The notes under the pieces are model-generated. The model had not been told where the DNA came from. It made no database searches and was given only the letters and a program-made list of their open reading frames with translations. The position numbers and the translations under genes are program-made. From assembly GCA_964556255.1 (NCBI GenBank), contig CAZKVQ010000008.1:1-64000 (forward strand): DNA of 64,000 nucleotides, in the 5' to 3' direction. The DNA is from JACJWR01 sp964556255 (GTDB lineage Bacteria > Actinomycetota > Actinomycetes > S36-B12 > UBA10799). This document shows positions 51,243 through 60,294 of this stretch, piece after piece. Each line of letters opens with the position of its first letter. Within the stretch, counting starts at the first letter, position 1.

Positions 51243-52804
51243 TCAGCGCCCTGGCCGCCGCCGCGGACCCGCAGTCGATCCAGACCGCCGACATCAACTA
51301 TGCCCAGATCGCACCCATCCTGATTGTTTTCCTGGCAGCCCTGGTCAGTGTTCTGCTGGAGGCGCTGCTTCGCCGTCCGGCCCGTCGGCAGGCCCAACTC
51401 ACCCTCGTCACGGTGGCGCTGCTCGCGTCCCTGGTCACGGTGTTCCTGCTGGCGGGCACCAACAGCCTGACCGCGGGGGGAGCGCTGGCCATCGATGCCC
51501 CCGGCCTGTTCATGCAAGGATCCATCTTGCTGTTGGCGTTGCTGGCCGCCTTCGTGATGTTCGAACGTCGGGTGGATCCGGCAGGTGACGCCTTCACTGC
51601 TCGGGCCTCGGCTTTGCCGGGCAGCGAGGACGAGCAGGGGTTCACCCGAGAGGGCTGGCTGCAGACCGAGATCTGGCCGCTGTTCCTGTTCTGCGTCGGC
51701 GGCATGTTGACCTTCGTCGTGTCGAACGACCTGCTGACGATGTTCGTCGCGCTGGAGGTCATGTCCCTCCCGCTCTATCTGCTGGTCGCCATGTCCCGCC
51801 GCCGCCGTCTGCTGAGCCAGGAAGCGTCGCTCAAGTACTTCCTGCTCGGGGCGTTCGGTTCGGCGTTCTTCCTCTACGGATCGGCGATGACCTACGGGTT
51901 CGCCGGAACTCTGGGATTCGGTGGGATCGCATCGAAGATGACGGCGCTGGCCGGGCCCAACGGACTGCTGATCACCGGGATCGGTTTGATCGCGGTGGGC
52001 CTGCTGTTCAAACTCGGCGCGGTGCCGTTCCACCAGTGGGTTCCGGACGTGTACCAAGGAGCGCCGACACCGCTGACCGGATTCATGGCGGCGGCTGTGA
52101 AGTTGGCCGCCTTCGGTGCGCTGCTGCGCATCATGTATGTCGCCTTCGGTGGCGCCCGCTGGGACTGGCGTCCGGCGTTCTGGATCATCGCGGTGCTGAC
52201 GATGTTGGTCGGCGTGATCCTGGCACTGACCCAGAACGACGTGAAGCGGATGCTCGCTTACTCCTCCATCGCCCACGCCGGGTTCCTGTTGATCGGTGTG
52301 CTGGCAACGAACAACACCGGCCTCGGCGGGACCATGTTCTACCTGCTGGCCTACGGCGTCTCGACCATCGGTGCCTTCGCCCTGGTCGCCCTCGTGCGCG
52401 ATCCGGCCGGCGAGGCCACGAGTCTGTCCTCCTGGGTCGGGTTGGGACGGACCTCACCACTCGTCGCGGGGGCATTCGCCCTGTTCCTGCTGGCCTTCGC
52501 CGGTATCCCGCTGACCTCCGGCTTCACCTCGAAGTTCTACGTCTTCACCGCTGGTATCGCCGGCGGCGCCACCCCGGTCGTCATCTTCGCGGTCATCGCA
52601 AGTGCCATCGCGGTGTTCTTCTACGGACGTGTGATCGTGTTGATGTTCTTCACCAAGCCGAAGGGGGAGGGTCCGTCGGTGGTGGTGCCGAGCACCATGA
52701 CGGCCATCTCCATCGGGTTCGCAGTTGCCTTCACCGTTCTGCTCGGCGTCGTCCCCCAGGCCATGCTCGATGTCGCGGAGAAGGCGAGTACCTTCATCAG
52801 GTAG
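51239..52804 (+). CDS. nuoN: NADH-quinone oxidoreductase subunit N
   Basis: Third antiporter-like subunit, nearest to the quinone arm. The 521-residue product has about 14 helices with FVALEVMSLPLYLLVA (Glu), LLFKLGAVPFHQWVPDVYQGAPTP split by typical spacing, KRMLAYSSIAHAGFLL and LTSGFTSKFYVF. GTG 51239 overlaps the nuoM stop. It ends the nuo operon; no clear terminator follows it. Confidence 0.95.
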   Translation: MISALAAAADPQSIQTADINYAQIAPILIVFLAALVSVLLEALLRRPARRQAQLTLVTVALLASLVTVFLLAGTNSLTAGGALAIDAPGLFMQGSILLLALLAAFVMFERRVDPAGDAFTARASALPGSEDEQGFTREGWLQTEIWPLFLFCVGGMLTFVVSNDLLTMFVALEVMSLPLYLLVAMSRRRRLLSQEASLKYFLLGAFGSAFFLYGSAMTYGFAGTLGFGGIASKMTALAGPNGLLITGIGLIAVGLLFKLGAVPFHQWVPDVYQGAPTPLTGFMAAAVKLAAFGALLRIMYVAFGGARWDWRPAFWIIAVLTMLVGVILALTQNDVKRMLAYSSIAHAGFLLIGVLATNNTGLGGTMFYLLAYGVSTIGAFALVALVRDPAGEATSLSSWVGLGRTSPLVAGAFALFLLAFAGIPLTSGFTSKFYVFTAGIAGGATPVVIFAVIASAIAVFFYGRVIVLMFFTKPKGEGPSVVVPSTMTAISIGFAVAFTVLLGVVPQAMLDVAEKASTFIR

Positions 52805-52891
52805 CCGGCGCGGGGTCGTTGTACCGTCATAGTGTGTGATTGGCTTCGGCAGCCGCCGGAGTACCGACGTTAGGCCCGGAGTTCGTCGGGC

Positions 52892-53896
52892 GTGAGGACA
52901 TCGAGAGAAGTGGCACACGGCTACGAGATCGCCGACGCTGAGCTGCAGCGACGCCTCGACGACCGTCTCGCCGTTGTGGAGCAGATGCTCCGCGAGAGTG
53001 TGAAGAGCCACTACCCGTTCGTCACGGAGACCTCCCGACACCTCGTCGATGCCGGCGGAAAGCGGTTCCGGCCGATGCTGGTTCTGATGGCTGCAGAGTT
53101 CGGGGACGCCCAGGCGGCCCAGGTGCTGCAATCGGCGGTCGTCGTCGAGCTGACCCACCTGGCAACCCTGTACCACGACGATGTGATGGATGAGGCCATG
53201 CGGAGGCGCGGCGTCGACTCAGCGAACGCACGCTGGGACAACACCGTGGCCATCCTGACCGGTGACTTCCTGTTCTCCCGAGCCTCTGACATCCTCGCCG
53301 ACCTGGGTCCGGAAGCGGTGCGGATCCAGGCCCGAACGTTCGAACGGCTCGTGGTCGGGCAGATCAAGGAGACTGTGGGGGCCCCGGAGGGCGGTGACCC
53401 GGTCGCACACCACATCAGCGTGCTCGAGGACAAGACCGGCTCCCTCATCGCCACCTCGGGACGGTTCGGCGCGATGTTCGCAGGCTGCGACGAGGCCATC
53501 GTGGAAACCCTCACCCTGTTCGGCGAACGCATCGGAGTGGCCTTCCAGCTGGCGGATGACCTGGTCGATCTGACCAGTGAAGATGGCACCTCCGGTAAGA
53601 CCCAGGGCACTGACCTCCGCGAGGGGGTTCTCACCCTGCCGGCGTTGTTGGCGCTGGCCGGTGATGCACCTGCCGACGGACGTCTGCGCGAACTGCTGTC
53701 ACGGCCGCTGCCCGATGACGGGGATCACGCGGAGGCGCTGGCGCTGCTGCTGTCCCATGAAGCGGTGGCCCAGGCACGCCTGGAGGCCCGGCGCTGGGCT
53801 GACGCCGCACGAGACACCCTGCGGGCGCTGCCCGGCATCCCAGCGAGGGACGCGCTGGAGCAGCTCTGCGATTACGTGGTGACCCGCACCGCCTGA
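52892..53896 (+). CDS. Polyprenyl diphosphate synthase (all-trans)
   Basis: Builds the isoprenoid side chain, very likely for menaquinone given the adjacent men and nuo genes. The 334-residue product has GGKRFRP near residue 50, the first Asp-rich motif LYHDDVMDEAMRRRG, GDFLFSRA, KTGSLIATSGRFG, the second Asp-rich motif QLADDLVDLTSE and GKTQGTDLREGVLTLP. The residue type before the first DDxxD suggests a long-chain product, but length cannot be fixed. Start GTG 52892; GTG 52910 is an alternative. Confidence 0.9.
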   Translation: MRTSREVAHGYEIADAELQRRLDDRLAVVEQMLRESVKSHYPFVTETSRHLVDAGGKRFRPMLVLMAAEFGDAQAAQVLQSAVVVELTHLATLYHDDVMDEAMRRRGVDSANARWDNTVAILTGDFLFSRASDILADLGPEAVRIQARTFERLVVGQIKETVGAPEGGDPVAHHISVLEDKTGSLIATSGRFGAMFAGCDEAIVETLTLFGERIGVAFQLADDLVDLTSEDGTSGKTQGTDLREGVLTLPALLALAGDAPADGRLRELLSRPLPDDGDHAEALALLLSHEAVAQARLEARRWADAARDTLRALPGIPARDALEQLCDYVVTRTA

Positions 53897-53951
53897 CCCG
53901 CAGGATGCGGTGCCGAGCTGGCTGCGAGCGGCGCCTGTCCCGACCTGCGGG
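53897..53951. terminator. Candidate hairpin between two convergent genes
   Basis: Perfect 8-bp inverted repeat CCCGCAGG (53897-53904) / CCTGCGGG (53944-53951) starting right after the stop codon, enclosing a smaller GGTGCC/GGCGCC stem. No T-tract. Confidence 0.35.
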
Positions 53952-54007
53952 CCGCGCCTGATGGCCTCCCGGCCCTCAGGCCTCGTCGTGGTCGCACACC
54001 GTCTCAG

Positions 54008-55237
54008 TCAGTATCCGAGCAGTTTGGCCGCCAGGTCGGTCATGACCTCGGTGGCGCCGCCCCCGATGCCCAGCACCCGGGCATCCCGGTAGTGCATCTC
54101 CACCTCGGCATCGCGGAGGAAGCCGAAGCCGCCGTGCAACTGCACGGCCCGGTCCACCACGAAGTCGCACGCCTGAACCGCGGTCGTCTTCGCAAGTGCG
54201 GCGCCGAGCAGGTCATCCTCGCCATCGGCGACCTTGGCCGCGACGCTGCGGGTATAGGTCCGGGCCACGTCGATCTGACGGTACATCTCGACCAGGTCGT
54301 GGCGGACCACCTGGCGACCAACCAGTGGTCGACCGAAGGTCTGCCGCTCGCGGGTCCAGGCGAGCGTGAGATCCAAACAGCGTGCCGCGGTCGCGTACGC
54401 CGTCACAGCCAGCGAGATCCGCTCCACGGCGAAGTGCCGGGCCAGTGAAGCAAACCCTTCGCCGGGGCCGGGGGTTAGTAGCGACCAGGCCGGCACGGTC
54501 ACGGCGGTCAGTGCCAACTCCGCGGTGTCGCTGCAGTGCCAACCCATCTTCTGCATCCTGCTCACCACGGTGAATCCGGGCGTATCGGTGGGGACGACGA
54601 ACAGGGCCACTCCTGCCGCGCCGGGTCCGAACGCCCGGGCGGCGACCACTGCGTAGTCGGCGCGTGCCCCCGAGGTGATGTAGGCCTTGGCTCCGAGGAG
54701 CCGCCAGCCGGTCGTTGTCCCGGAGTCATCCACGATCGGCTCCGCGGTGGTTCGCAGGCCGCCCACGTCGGAGCCACCGTCCGGTTCGGTCACTGCCAGG
54801 CACGTGATCGCCCGGCCCGTCAGCGTCGGGCGGATGACGGCGTCGATCAGGTGTTCAGCGCCGACGTCATCGCCAGCGGCCAGGCGGCGCCGGGCCGCGT
54901 CGACGACGTGGGGGATGGAGATCCCGTGGGTGAACAGGGCCGAGATGAGACCCCCGGAGCCACCGTTGGCCAGCACCTGCTCGGTCATGACAACTACGTC
55001 GCGAAGGTCACCTCCGCTGCCACCGAACTCCTCGGGGTAGCTCAGGCCGAGCAGCCCCAGGTCACCCGCTCGCCTGCTGAGGCTCCGAGGGAGCTCGCCG
55101 GCTTCCTCCCAGGCTCGCAGGTTCGGGGCGATCTCGTTGGCCGTGAAGTCAGCCGTCAACTCGGCGAGGGATCGTCGTTCGGCCGACTCGTAGTCGTCCG
55201 AAGTGGCGGATTGATCGCTGGTGGCCGAAGTCGTCAT
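54008..55237 (-). CDS. Acyl-CoA dehydrogenase family protein
   Basis: FAD enzyme that oxidises an acyl-CoA thioester. The 409-residue product has AVTEPDGGSDVGGLRTTA (FAD/substrate), GAKAYITSGARADYAVVAA, RERQTFGRPLVGRQ and the C-terminal QLHGGFGFLRDAEVEMHYRD split as usual. At the place where short-chain members have the catalytic Glu (YEGT), this one reads VLGIGGGATEVM, so the base must lie elsewhere, as in long-chain-type members. Substrate unknown. Its ATG overlaps the rarD stop; TACTGT stands 6 bases before it. Confidence 0.85.
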   Translation of the reverse strand: MTTSATSDQSATSDDYESAERRSLAELTADFTANEIAPNLRAWEEAGELPRSLSRRAGDLGLLGLSYPEEFGGSGGDLRDVVVMTEQVLANGGSGGLISALFTHGISIPHVVDAARRRLAAGDDVGAEHLIDAVIRPTLTGRAITCLAVTEPDGGSDVGGLRTTAEPIVDDSGTTTGWRLLGAKAYITSGARADYAVVAARAFGPGAAGVALFVVPTDTPGFTVVSRMQKMGWHCSDTAELALTAVTVPAWSLLTPGPGEGFASLARHFAVERISLAVTAYATAARCLDLTLAWTRERQTFGRPLVGRQVVRHDLVEMYRQIDVARTYTRSVAAKVADGEDDLLGAALAKTTAVQACDFVVDRAVQLHGGFGFLRDAEVEMHYRDARVLGIGGGATEVMTDLAAKLLGY

Positions 55238-56136
55238 AGGTCAACAGTAGGAGGGGCCTTGGCGTGACGAAACGCGTCCACGCTGAAGACCGTCAGTGAA
55301 ATCCAGATCATGACGAATCCGATCCACGCCAGGCCGGACATGGTCTCGTCGAAGACGAAGATGCCCAGCAGGAACTGCAAAACCGGGGTCAGATACTGCA
55401 GCAGACCCAGGCTGCTCAGCGGGATCCGAATCGCGGCAGCGCCGAACGCCAGCAACGGGAGGGCGGTCACGACACCCGACACCGCGAACAATGCCGCTTG
55501 GCCGGGTGAGTCGTCGAAATGGCCATCCAGGCCCATGACCAGTAGGAAGCCCAGCGCCACCGGTGCCAGGAACAGACTCTCGACGGTGAGGCTGGGCACA
55601 GCCGCGACGTTGGCCAACTTCTTCAGCAGTCCATAGGTGGCGAAAGTGCTGGCGAGGAGGAGGGCGAGCCACGGTGGGTGTCCGTATCCCAGCGTCAGGA
55701 CGGCCACGGCCGCCCCTGCCAGGGAAACCGCCAGCCACTGCGCCCCGCGGAGGCGTTCCTTGAGGGCCAACACCCCGATCAGCACGGAGACCAGCGGGTT
55801 GATGAAGTAGCCCAGCGAGGCCTCCACGACGTGACCGGAGATAACGGCCCAGATGTAGCCGGTCCAGTTGCACGCCACCAGCAGGCTGGCGCCGAGCAGG
55901 AGCCAACGCGTCCGTGGTTCGACCAAGGTGGCGCGCACCGTGGCCCAGCCACGTGTGATGGTGATGACCAGCGACAGGAACACCAGCGACCAGAGGCTGC
56001 GGTGCGCGACGATCTCCACCGGCCCTGCCGGCTCCAGCAACGGCCAGAACAGTGGGAAGAGGCCCCAGATCCCGTATGCAAGCAGGCCGAATCCGAGTCC
56101 CGCCAACGCCTGCGTCGAACGGCCGCGGGTCCTCAC
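55234..56136 (-). CDS. RarD/EamA-family transporter
   Basis: Membrane permease of 300 residues with ten predicted helices and two EamA repeats. RarD-type signatures are visible: GIWGLFPLFWPLLEPAGPVEIVAHR at the start, ACNWTGYIWAVISGHVVEASLGYFINPL in the middle, and LQYLTPVLQFLLGIFVFDE in the second repeat. Related proteins export amino acids or antibiotics; the substrate is not known here. It lies 11 bases after korB and overlaps the acyl-CoA dehydrogenase gene. Confidence 0.87.
   Translation of the reverse strand: MRTRGRSTQALAGLGFGLLAYGIWGLFPLFWPLLEPAGPVEIVAHRSLWSLVFLSLVITITRGWATVRATLVEPRTRWLLLGASLLVACNWTGYIWAVISGHVVEASLGYFINPLVSVLIGVLALKERLRGAQWLAVSLAGAAVAVLTLGYGHPPWLALLLASTFATYGLLKKLANVAAVPSLTVESLFLAPVALGFLLVMGLDGHFDDSPGQAALFAVSGVVTALPLLAFGAAAIRIPLSSLGLLQYLTPVLQFLLGIFVFDETMSGLAWIGFVMIWISLTVFSVDAFRHAKAPPTVDL
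55244..55249 (-). promoter_or_regulatory. Possible internal leaderless -10 hexamer before the acyl-CoA dehydrogenase
   Basis: TACTGT on the minus strand, 6 bases before ATG 55237. It lies inside the end of rarD and could give this gene its own transcript. Confidence 0.35.
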
Positions 56137-56147
56137 GGGATCACTGG

Positions 56148-57155
56148 TCAGTCGATGGTCCAGGTGTCGTGGCCGTCGAGCAGCCCAGCGAGATCCGCGG
56201 AAACGTCCTGGGCGTCGGCGAGTTGGGCCTGGAATCCCTCGATGTAGTTCGGGCGATCGACGTCCCGGAAGACCCCGATCGAGGTGTTGGCGAGAGTCAC
56301 CGGGTCGGCCAGTTCGGAAAGGGCGAAGGCGCCCAGCGGTGATTCGGCCCCGGGATCATGGACCATGATCTCGGCCGGGTCCACGGAATCCGTGGGCACC
56401 ACCTTGAGCCCACAACCGCCGTCGCGCACCACCGCTCGGCTACCGCCGGCCAAGGTGATCGGTTGACCCGCCTCGAGTCGGATCAGGGCGCCGTCGCGGG
56501 TGTCGGGGTTCTTCAACACCTCGAAGGCGTCGTCGTTGAAGATGTTGCAGTTCTGGTAGATCTCCACCAGTGAGGCACCCTTGTGGGCGGCGGCCGCGCG
56601 CAGCACCGACGTCAGGTGGGCGCGGTCGGAATCTATCGTCCGGGCGACGAACGTGGCTTCGGCGCCGAGGGCGAGGGTCACGGGGTTGAAAGGTCGGTCG
56701 ATGGAACCCATCGGGGTGGACTTGGTGACCTTGCCGATCTCGGAGGTGGGCGAGTACTGGCCCTTGGTCAACCCGTAGATGCGGTTGTTGAACAGCAGAA
56801 TGGTGATGTTGACGTTTCGCCGCAAGGCATGGATCAGGTGGTTGCCGCCGATACTGAGCGCATCCCCGTCTCCCGTCACAACCCAGACGTCGAGGTCGGG
56901 GCGGCTGACGGCCAGCCCGGTCGCGATGGCCGGGGCTCGGCCATGGATCGAGTGCATCCCGTAGGTGGTGAGGTAGTAGGGGAAGCGGGAAGAGCACCCG
57001 ATGCCGGAGACGAACACGATGTCCTCGCGTCGCCGACCGAGCTCCGGCAGGAATCCCTGCACCGCTGCCAGAATCGCATAGTCTCCGCAGCCGGGGCACC
57101 ACCGCACTTCCTGATCGCTCTTGAAGTCCTTGGCCTTCAGCGCCAGTTCGGTCAT
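56148..57155 (-). CDS. korB: 2-oxoacid:ferredoxin oxidoreductase, beta subunit (KorB)
   Basis: ThDP- and [4Fe-4S]-binding subunit; with KorA it oxidises 2-oxoglutarate (or another 2-oxoacid) and reduces ferredoxin. The 335-residue product has cluster ligands in CPGCGDYAILAAVQ, GIGCSSRFPYY and GGCGLKVVP, and the ThDP motif GDGDALSIGGNHLIHALRRN, followed by FNNRIYGLTKGQYSPTSE. No ferredoxin domain is present, so the electron acceptor must be a separate protein. ATG 57155 overlaps the korA stop. Confidence 0.93.
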   Translation of the reverse strand: MTELALKAKDFKSDQEVRWCPGCGDYAILAAVQGFLPELGRRREDIVFVSGIGCSSRFPYYLTTYGMHSIHGRAPAIATGLAVSRPDLDVWVVTGDGDALSIGGNHLIHALRRNVNITILLFNNRIYGLTKGQYSPTSEIGKVTKSTPMGSIDRPFNPVTLALGAEATFVARTIDSDRAHLTSVLRAAAAHKGASLVEIYQNCNIFNDDAFEVLKNPDTRDGALIRLEAGQPITLAGGSRAVVRDGGCGLKVVPTDSVDPAEIMVHDPGAESPLGAFALSELADPVTLANTSIGVFRDVDRPNYIEGFQAQLADAQDVSADLAGLLDGHDTWTID

Positions 57156-59002
57156 GCGCCGATCTCCTTCTCGATGACGAGTTGCAGTTCATCGGCCTTG
57201 AACGGCTTGCCCTGCACCTTGGTGATGCTCTGGATGTCGACCAGGTACTTGGCGCGAAGCAGCAGTGCCAACTGGCCGCTGTTCATCTCCGGTACGACCA
57301 CCCGCCGATAGGACCGCAGTACCTCTCCGGTGTTCGCCGGAAATGGATTCAGATGGCGCAGATGCGCCTGGGCCACGGGCAGCCCCGCCTCCCTCACCTG
57401 TCTGACGGCGGCGCCGATCGGTCCGAAGGTCGATCCCCAGCCGAGGACGAGGACCTCGGCGTCCGGGTCGGCGTCTACCGCCAGATCGGGCACGTCGATG
57501 CCATCTATCTTGGCCTGCCGAAGTTGGACCATCCGCTCATGGTTCGCGGAGTCATAGGAGATGTGTCCGATACCATCTGCCTTCTCAATGCCGCCGATGC
57601 GGTGCTCCAGGCCCGGGGTACCCGGGACCGCCCACGGTCGGGCCAGGGTCTTGGGGTCCCGCAGGTAGGGCCAGAACTCCTTGCTGCCGTCCTCGGCAGT
57701 GTGGTTCGGCTCGGTGGCGAAGGAGACCGCAAGGTCGGGAAGCGAATCGACATCCGGGATGCGCCAAGGTTGCGAACCGTTGGCGAGGTAGCCGTCGGAG
57801 AGCAGGATGACCGGCGTCCGATAGGTGGTGGCTATCCGTGCCACCTCCAGCGCGGCGTCGAAGCAGTCGGCCGGCGACTGCGGCGCGACGATCGGCACCG
57901 GCGATTCACCGTTGCGACCGAACATGGCCTGCAGCAGGTCGGACTGTTCGGTCTTGGTGGGAAGTCCGGTGGACGGACCGCCACGTTGCACGTCCACGAC
58001 GATCAGGGGGAGTTCCATCGAGACTGCGAGTCCGATGGTCTCGGACTTCAGGGACAGGCCGGGTCCTGAGGTTGTGGTGACGCCCAGCGCGCCGCCGAAC
58101 GAGGCCCCCAGCGCAGCGCCGATTCCGGCGATCTCATCCTCGGCCTGGAAAGTCTGCACCCCGAAGTTCTTGTGCTTGCTCAATTCGTGCAGGATGTCGC
58201 TGGCCGGGGTGATCGGGTAGCTGGCCAGGAACAGCGGGAGGCGCGTCTGCCGGGCCGCGGCGATGAGCCCGTAGGACAGCGCCAGATTGCCGCTGATGTT
58301 TCGGTAGCGGCCGGGGGCGAGTCGGGCTGGGGCGATCTCGTACTGGACCGAGAAGTCCTCCGTCGTGTCGCCGTAGTTCCAGCCGGCATGCAGTGCGGCG
58401 AGATTGGCCTTGAGGATCTCGGGCTTTCGGGCGAACTTCTGGTTCAGGAACTCCTCGGTTCCCACCAACTCTCGCTGGTAGAGCCAAGAGAGCAGTCCGA
58501 GGGCGAACATGTTCTTCGCCCGCTCGGCATCCTTCTTGCCGATGTCGAAGCCTTCAAGGGAGCGCACCGTCATCGACGTCAGAGGTACCGGGTGCAGGGC
58601 GTAGTCGGCCAGTGAGTCGTCCTCCAGCGGACTTACCTGATAGCCGACCTTGGCCAGGTTGCGCTTACTGAACTCATCCGTGTTGACGATGATGTCGGCG
58701 CCGCGGGGCAGGTCGTGCAGGTTGGCCTTGAGAGCGGCTGGGTTCATCGCCACCAACACGTTTGGGGCGTCGCCCGGGGTGAGGATGTCGTGGTCGGCGA
58801 AGTGGAGTTGGAAAGCGCTGACTCCCGGCAGGGTCCCGGCTGGCGCCCTGATCTCGGCTGGGAAGTCGGGCAGCGTGGACAGATCGTTGCCGAACGACGC
58901 CGTTGCTGAGGTGAAGCGATCCCCGGTGAGCTGCATTCCGTCGCCGCTGTCGCCGGCGAAACGGATGATTACTCGATCGACCTTGACGGTCTTCTTAGCC
59001 AT
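57152..59002 (-). CDS. korA: 2-oxoacid:ferredoxin oxidoreductase, fused gamma-alpha subunit (KorA)
   Basis: Product of 616 residues. Residues 1-190 are the gamma domain (RFAGDSGDGMQLTGDRFT), and from about 230 the alpha pyrimidine-binding domain begins (SYPITPASDILHELSKHKN, FQAEDEIAGIGAALGASFGG, TTTSGPGLSLKSETIGLA, DVQRGGPSTGLPTKTEQSDL). This fused form is typical of actinobacterial 2-oxoglutarate:ferredoxin oxidoreductase, which works in an alternative TCA-cycle route that does not use NAD. GAGG stands about 5 bases before the ATG. It is divergent from the NuoB-like gene. Confidence 0.93.
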   Translation of the reverse strand: MAKKTVKVDRVIIRFAGDSGDGMQLTGDRFTSATASFGNDLSTLPDFPAEIRAPAGTLPGVSAFQLHFADHDILTPGDAPNVLVAMNPAALKANLHDLPRGADIIVNTDEFSKRNLAKVGYQVSPLEDDSLADYALHPVPLTSMTVRSLEGFDIGKKDAERAKNMFALGLLSWLYQRELVGTEEFLNQKFARKPEILKANLAALHAGWNYGDTTEDFSVQYEIAPARLAPGRYRNISGNLALSYGLIAAARQTRLPLFLASYPITPASDILHELSKHKNFGVQTFQAEDEIAGIGAALGASFGGALGVTTTSGPGLSLKSETIGLAVSMELPLIVVDVQRGGPSTGLPTKTEQSDLLQAMFGRNGESPVPIVAPQSPADCFDAALEVARIATTYRTPVILLSDGYLANGSQPWRIPDVDSLPDLAVSFATEPNHTAEDGSKEFWPYLRDPKTLARPWAVPGTPGLEHRIGGIEKADGIGHISYDSANHERMVQLRQAKIDGIDVPDLAVDADPDAEVLVLGWGSTFGPIGAAVRQVREAGLPVAQAHLRHLNPFPANTGEVLRSYRRVVVPEMNSGQLALLLRAKYLVDIQSITKVQGKPFKADELQLVIEKEIGA

Positions 59003-59103
59003 GTGACCTCACGACTTCAATGCGCGAGCCGCGGCGCTACGGGCGGTGTTCCGTGGCGGACGCGACGACGGGAGGCTGGACGCATCGCCTGGCCCGTCCT
59101 TCC

Positions 59104-59109
59104 ATTGTA
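59104..59109 (-). promoter_or_regulatory. Possible -10 box for korA-korB
   Basis: TACAAT on the minus strand, about 100 bases before the korA ATG and close to the promoter of the divergent NuoB-like gene. No -35 match was seen. Confidence 0.3.
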
Positions 59110-59145
59110 AGGCTGAGCGGACTGGGCCGATGCGCCTGGGACGGC

Positions 59146-59151
59146 TATGGT
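59146..59151 (+). promoter_or_regulatory. Leaderless -10 hexamer for the NuoB-like gene
   Basis: TATGGT, 7 bases before GTG 59159. It sets the start of the NuoB-like gene; an in-frame ATG at 59147 lies inside the hexamer. Confidence 0.55.
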
Positions 59152-59158
59152 TCGCGGT

Positions 59159-59692
59159 GTGTCGCGGGAAAACTCCTCGGTCCCAACTGTCGCCGGCGCC
59201 GAGTCGCTGATGGTCGACGGCTTCCCCGTCGTGCTGCATCCGCTGGGCCTTGCCTGCTGTGCGGTGGAGGCCGCCGGTGGAGTCGCCGCCCTGGCCGCTG
59301 CGAGTGCTGCGGAGGCGATGGCGGACCCGGCCACCGAACGACACGACCTTCCGACCCTGCATGTGCTGCTGGTGGCGGGCACCGTGACGAGGGCCCTCGC
59401 GCCCGAGGTGAGCACGGTCTGGGGCAACCTGCCGGCCCCGAAAGTGGCGGTCGCCTTCGGTGCGTGCACGATCTCGGGAGGGCCCTACTGGGATTCCTAC
59501 GCCGTGGCCCCGGGACTTGCCGGCATCGTGGACGCGCAGGTCTTCGTGCCCGGGTGCCCACCTGCGCCCGCGGCTTTGGTGGCGGGGGTGCAGCGAGCGG
59601 TGCGGGAGTTCGCGGCCGGGACGGCGCAGCAGCCGAGGGCGGACATCGATGGATGGACCGGGAAGCCTGACCGGGGGACGGCCGCCTCGTGA
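59159..59692 (+). CDS. NuoB-like iron-sulfur protein (second copy)
   Basis: Product of 177 residues homologous to NuoB and to the small subunit of group 4 [NiFe] hydrogenases. All four N2-type ligands are kept: C33 and C34 (LACCAVEAAGG), C103 (GACTISGGPYW) and C133 (PGCPPAP), with nearly the same spacing as in the main NuoB. The RPSPRQAD stretch of NuoB is missing and replaced by ERHDLPTLHVLL. It starts a three-gene set (B, C, I) divergent from korA. Overlaps the next gene by 4 bases. Probable role: cluster-carrying subunit of a ferredoxin-linked module. Confidence 0.78.
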   Translation: MSRENSSVPTVAGAESLMVDGFPVVLHPLGLACCAVEAAGGVAALAAASAAEAMADPATERHDLPTLHVLLVAGTVTRALAPEVSTVWGNLPAPKVAVAFGACTISGGPYWDSYAVAPGLAGIVDAQVFVPGCPPAPAALVAGVQRAVREFAAGTAQQPRADIDGWTGKPDRGTAAS

Positions 59693-60294
59693 GCGGGGAA
59701 GTCGATGACGGTGCCGCCCGCGGTCGCGGCGCGCTGGTGGATGCCATCGCCGCCGCGGTGGATGCTGCCACGTCGGATGCCTACGGGACCATCTGCCTGG
59801 ACGTCTCGCCACCCGACTGGTCCTCCGCCCTGCTCGCCGCGGCCCGGGTCGGTGCCCGACTCGATTGGCTGGGCGGAGTGGATGTGGGATCCCCCTCGGG
59901 TGTCGAGCGCGAAGCGGACGCCGAGGAGTCGCCGAGCCCGGCGGTCGAGGTGGTCACACTGTTGTTGACCGATGAAAGCGCCGTGCTCCTGAGAACGCGA
60001 GTCGCGCCGGGATCGGCCCTCGACTCGGCCACTTCGCTGTTCCCCGGTGCCGCATGGCACGAGCGGGAGACCGCCGAGATGCTGGGGGTCGACTTCGGCG
60101 GCGGGTCCGAGGATCGACTGCTGCTTCCGCCAACGACGTCCGGCTACCCGCTACGCCGGGACTTCCCGTTGTCCGCCCGAACGTCGAAGCCGTGGCCGGG
60201 AGCCGCCGATGTCACCAATCGGCGCCGACGTGGCAAGGTCCCGGGCGTCAACCCGGAGTGGCTCGACGCCGGTGCTGCGGAGGCCTCATCGTGA
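59689..60294 (+). CDS. NuoC-like protein (second copy)
   Basis: Product of 201 residues with the NuoC/HycE-N signature AWHERETAEMLGVDFGGG, then YPLRRDFPLSAR. The N-terminal half is weakly conserved and rich in Ala, Gly and acidic residues. The C-terminal tail is basic (RRRRGK). It has no cofactor ligands; in complex I this subunit is a docking piece for B, D and I. GTG 59689 overlaps the NuoB-like stop and its own stop overlaps the NuoI-like start, so the three are translated together. Confidence 0.72.
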   Translation: MSGEVDDGAARGRGALVDAIAAAVDAATSDAYGTICLDVSPPDWSSALLAAARVGARLDWLGGVDVGSPSGVEREADAEESPSPAVEVVTLLLTDESAVLLRTRVAPGSALDSATSLFPGAAWHERETAEMLGVDFGGGSEDRLLLPPTTSGYPLRRDFPLSARTSKPWPGAADVTNRRRRGKVPGVNPEWLDAGAAEASS

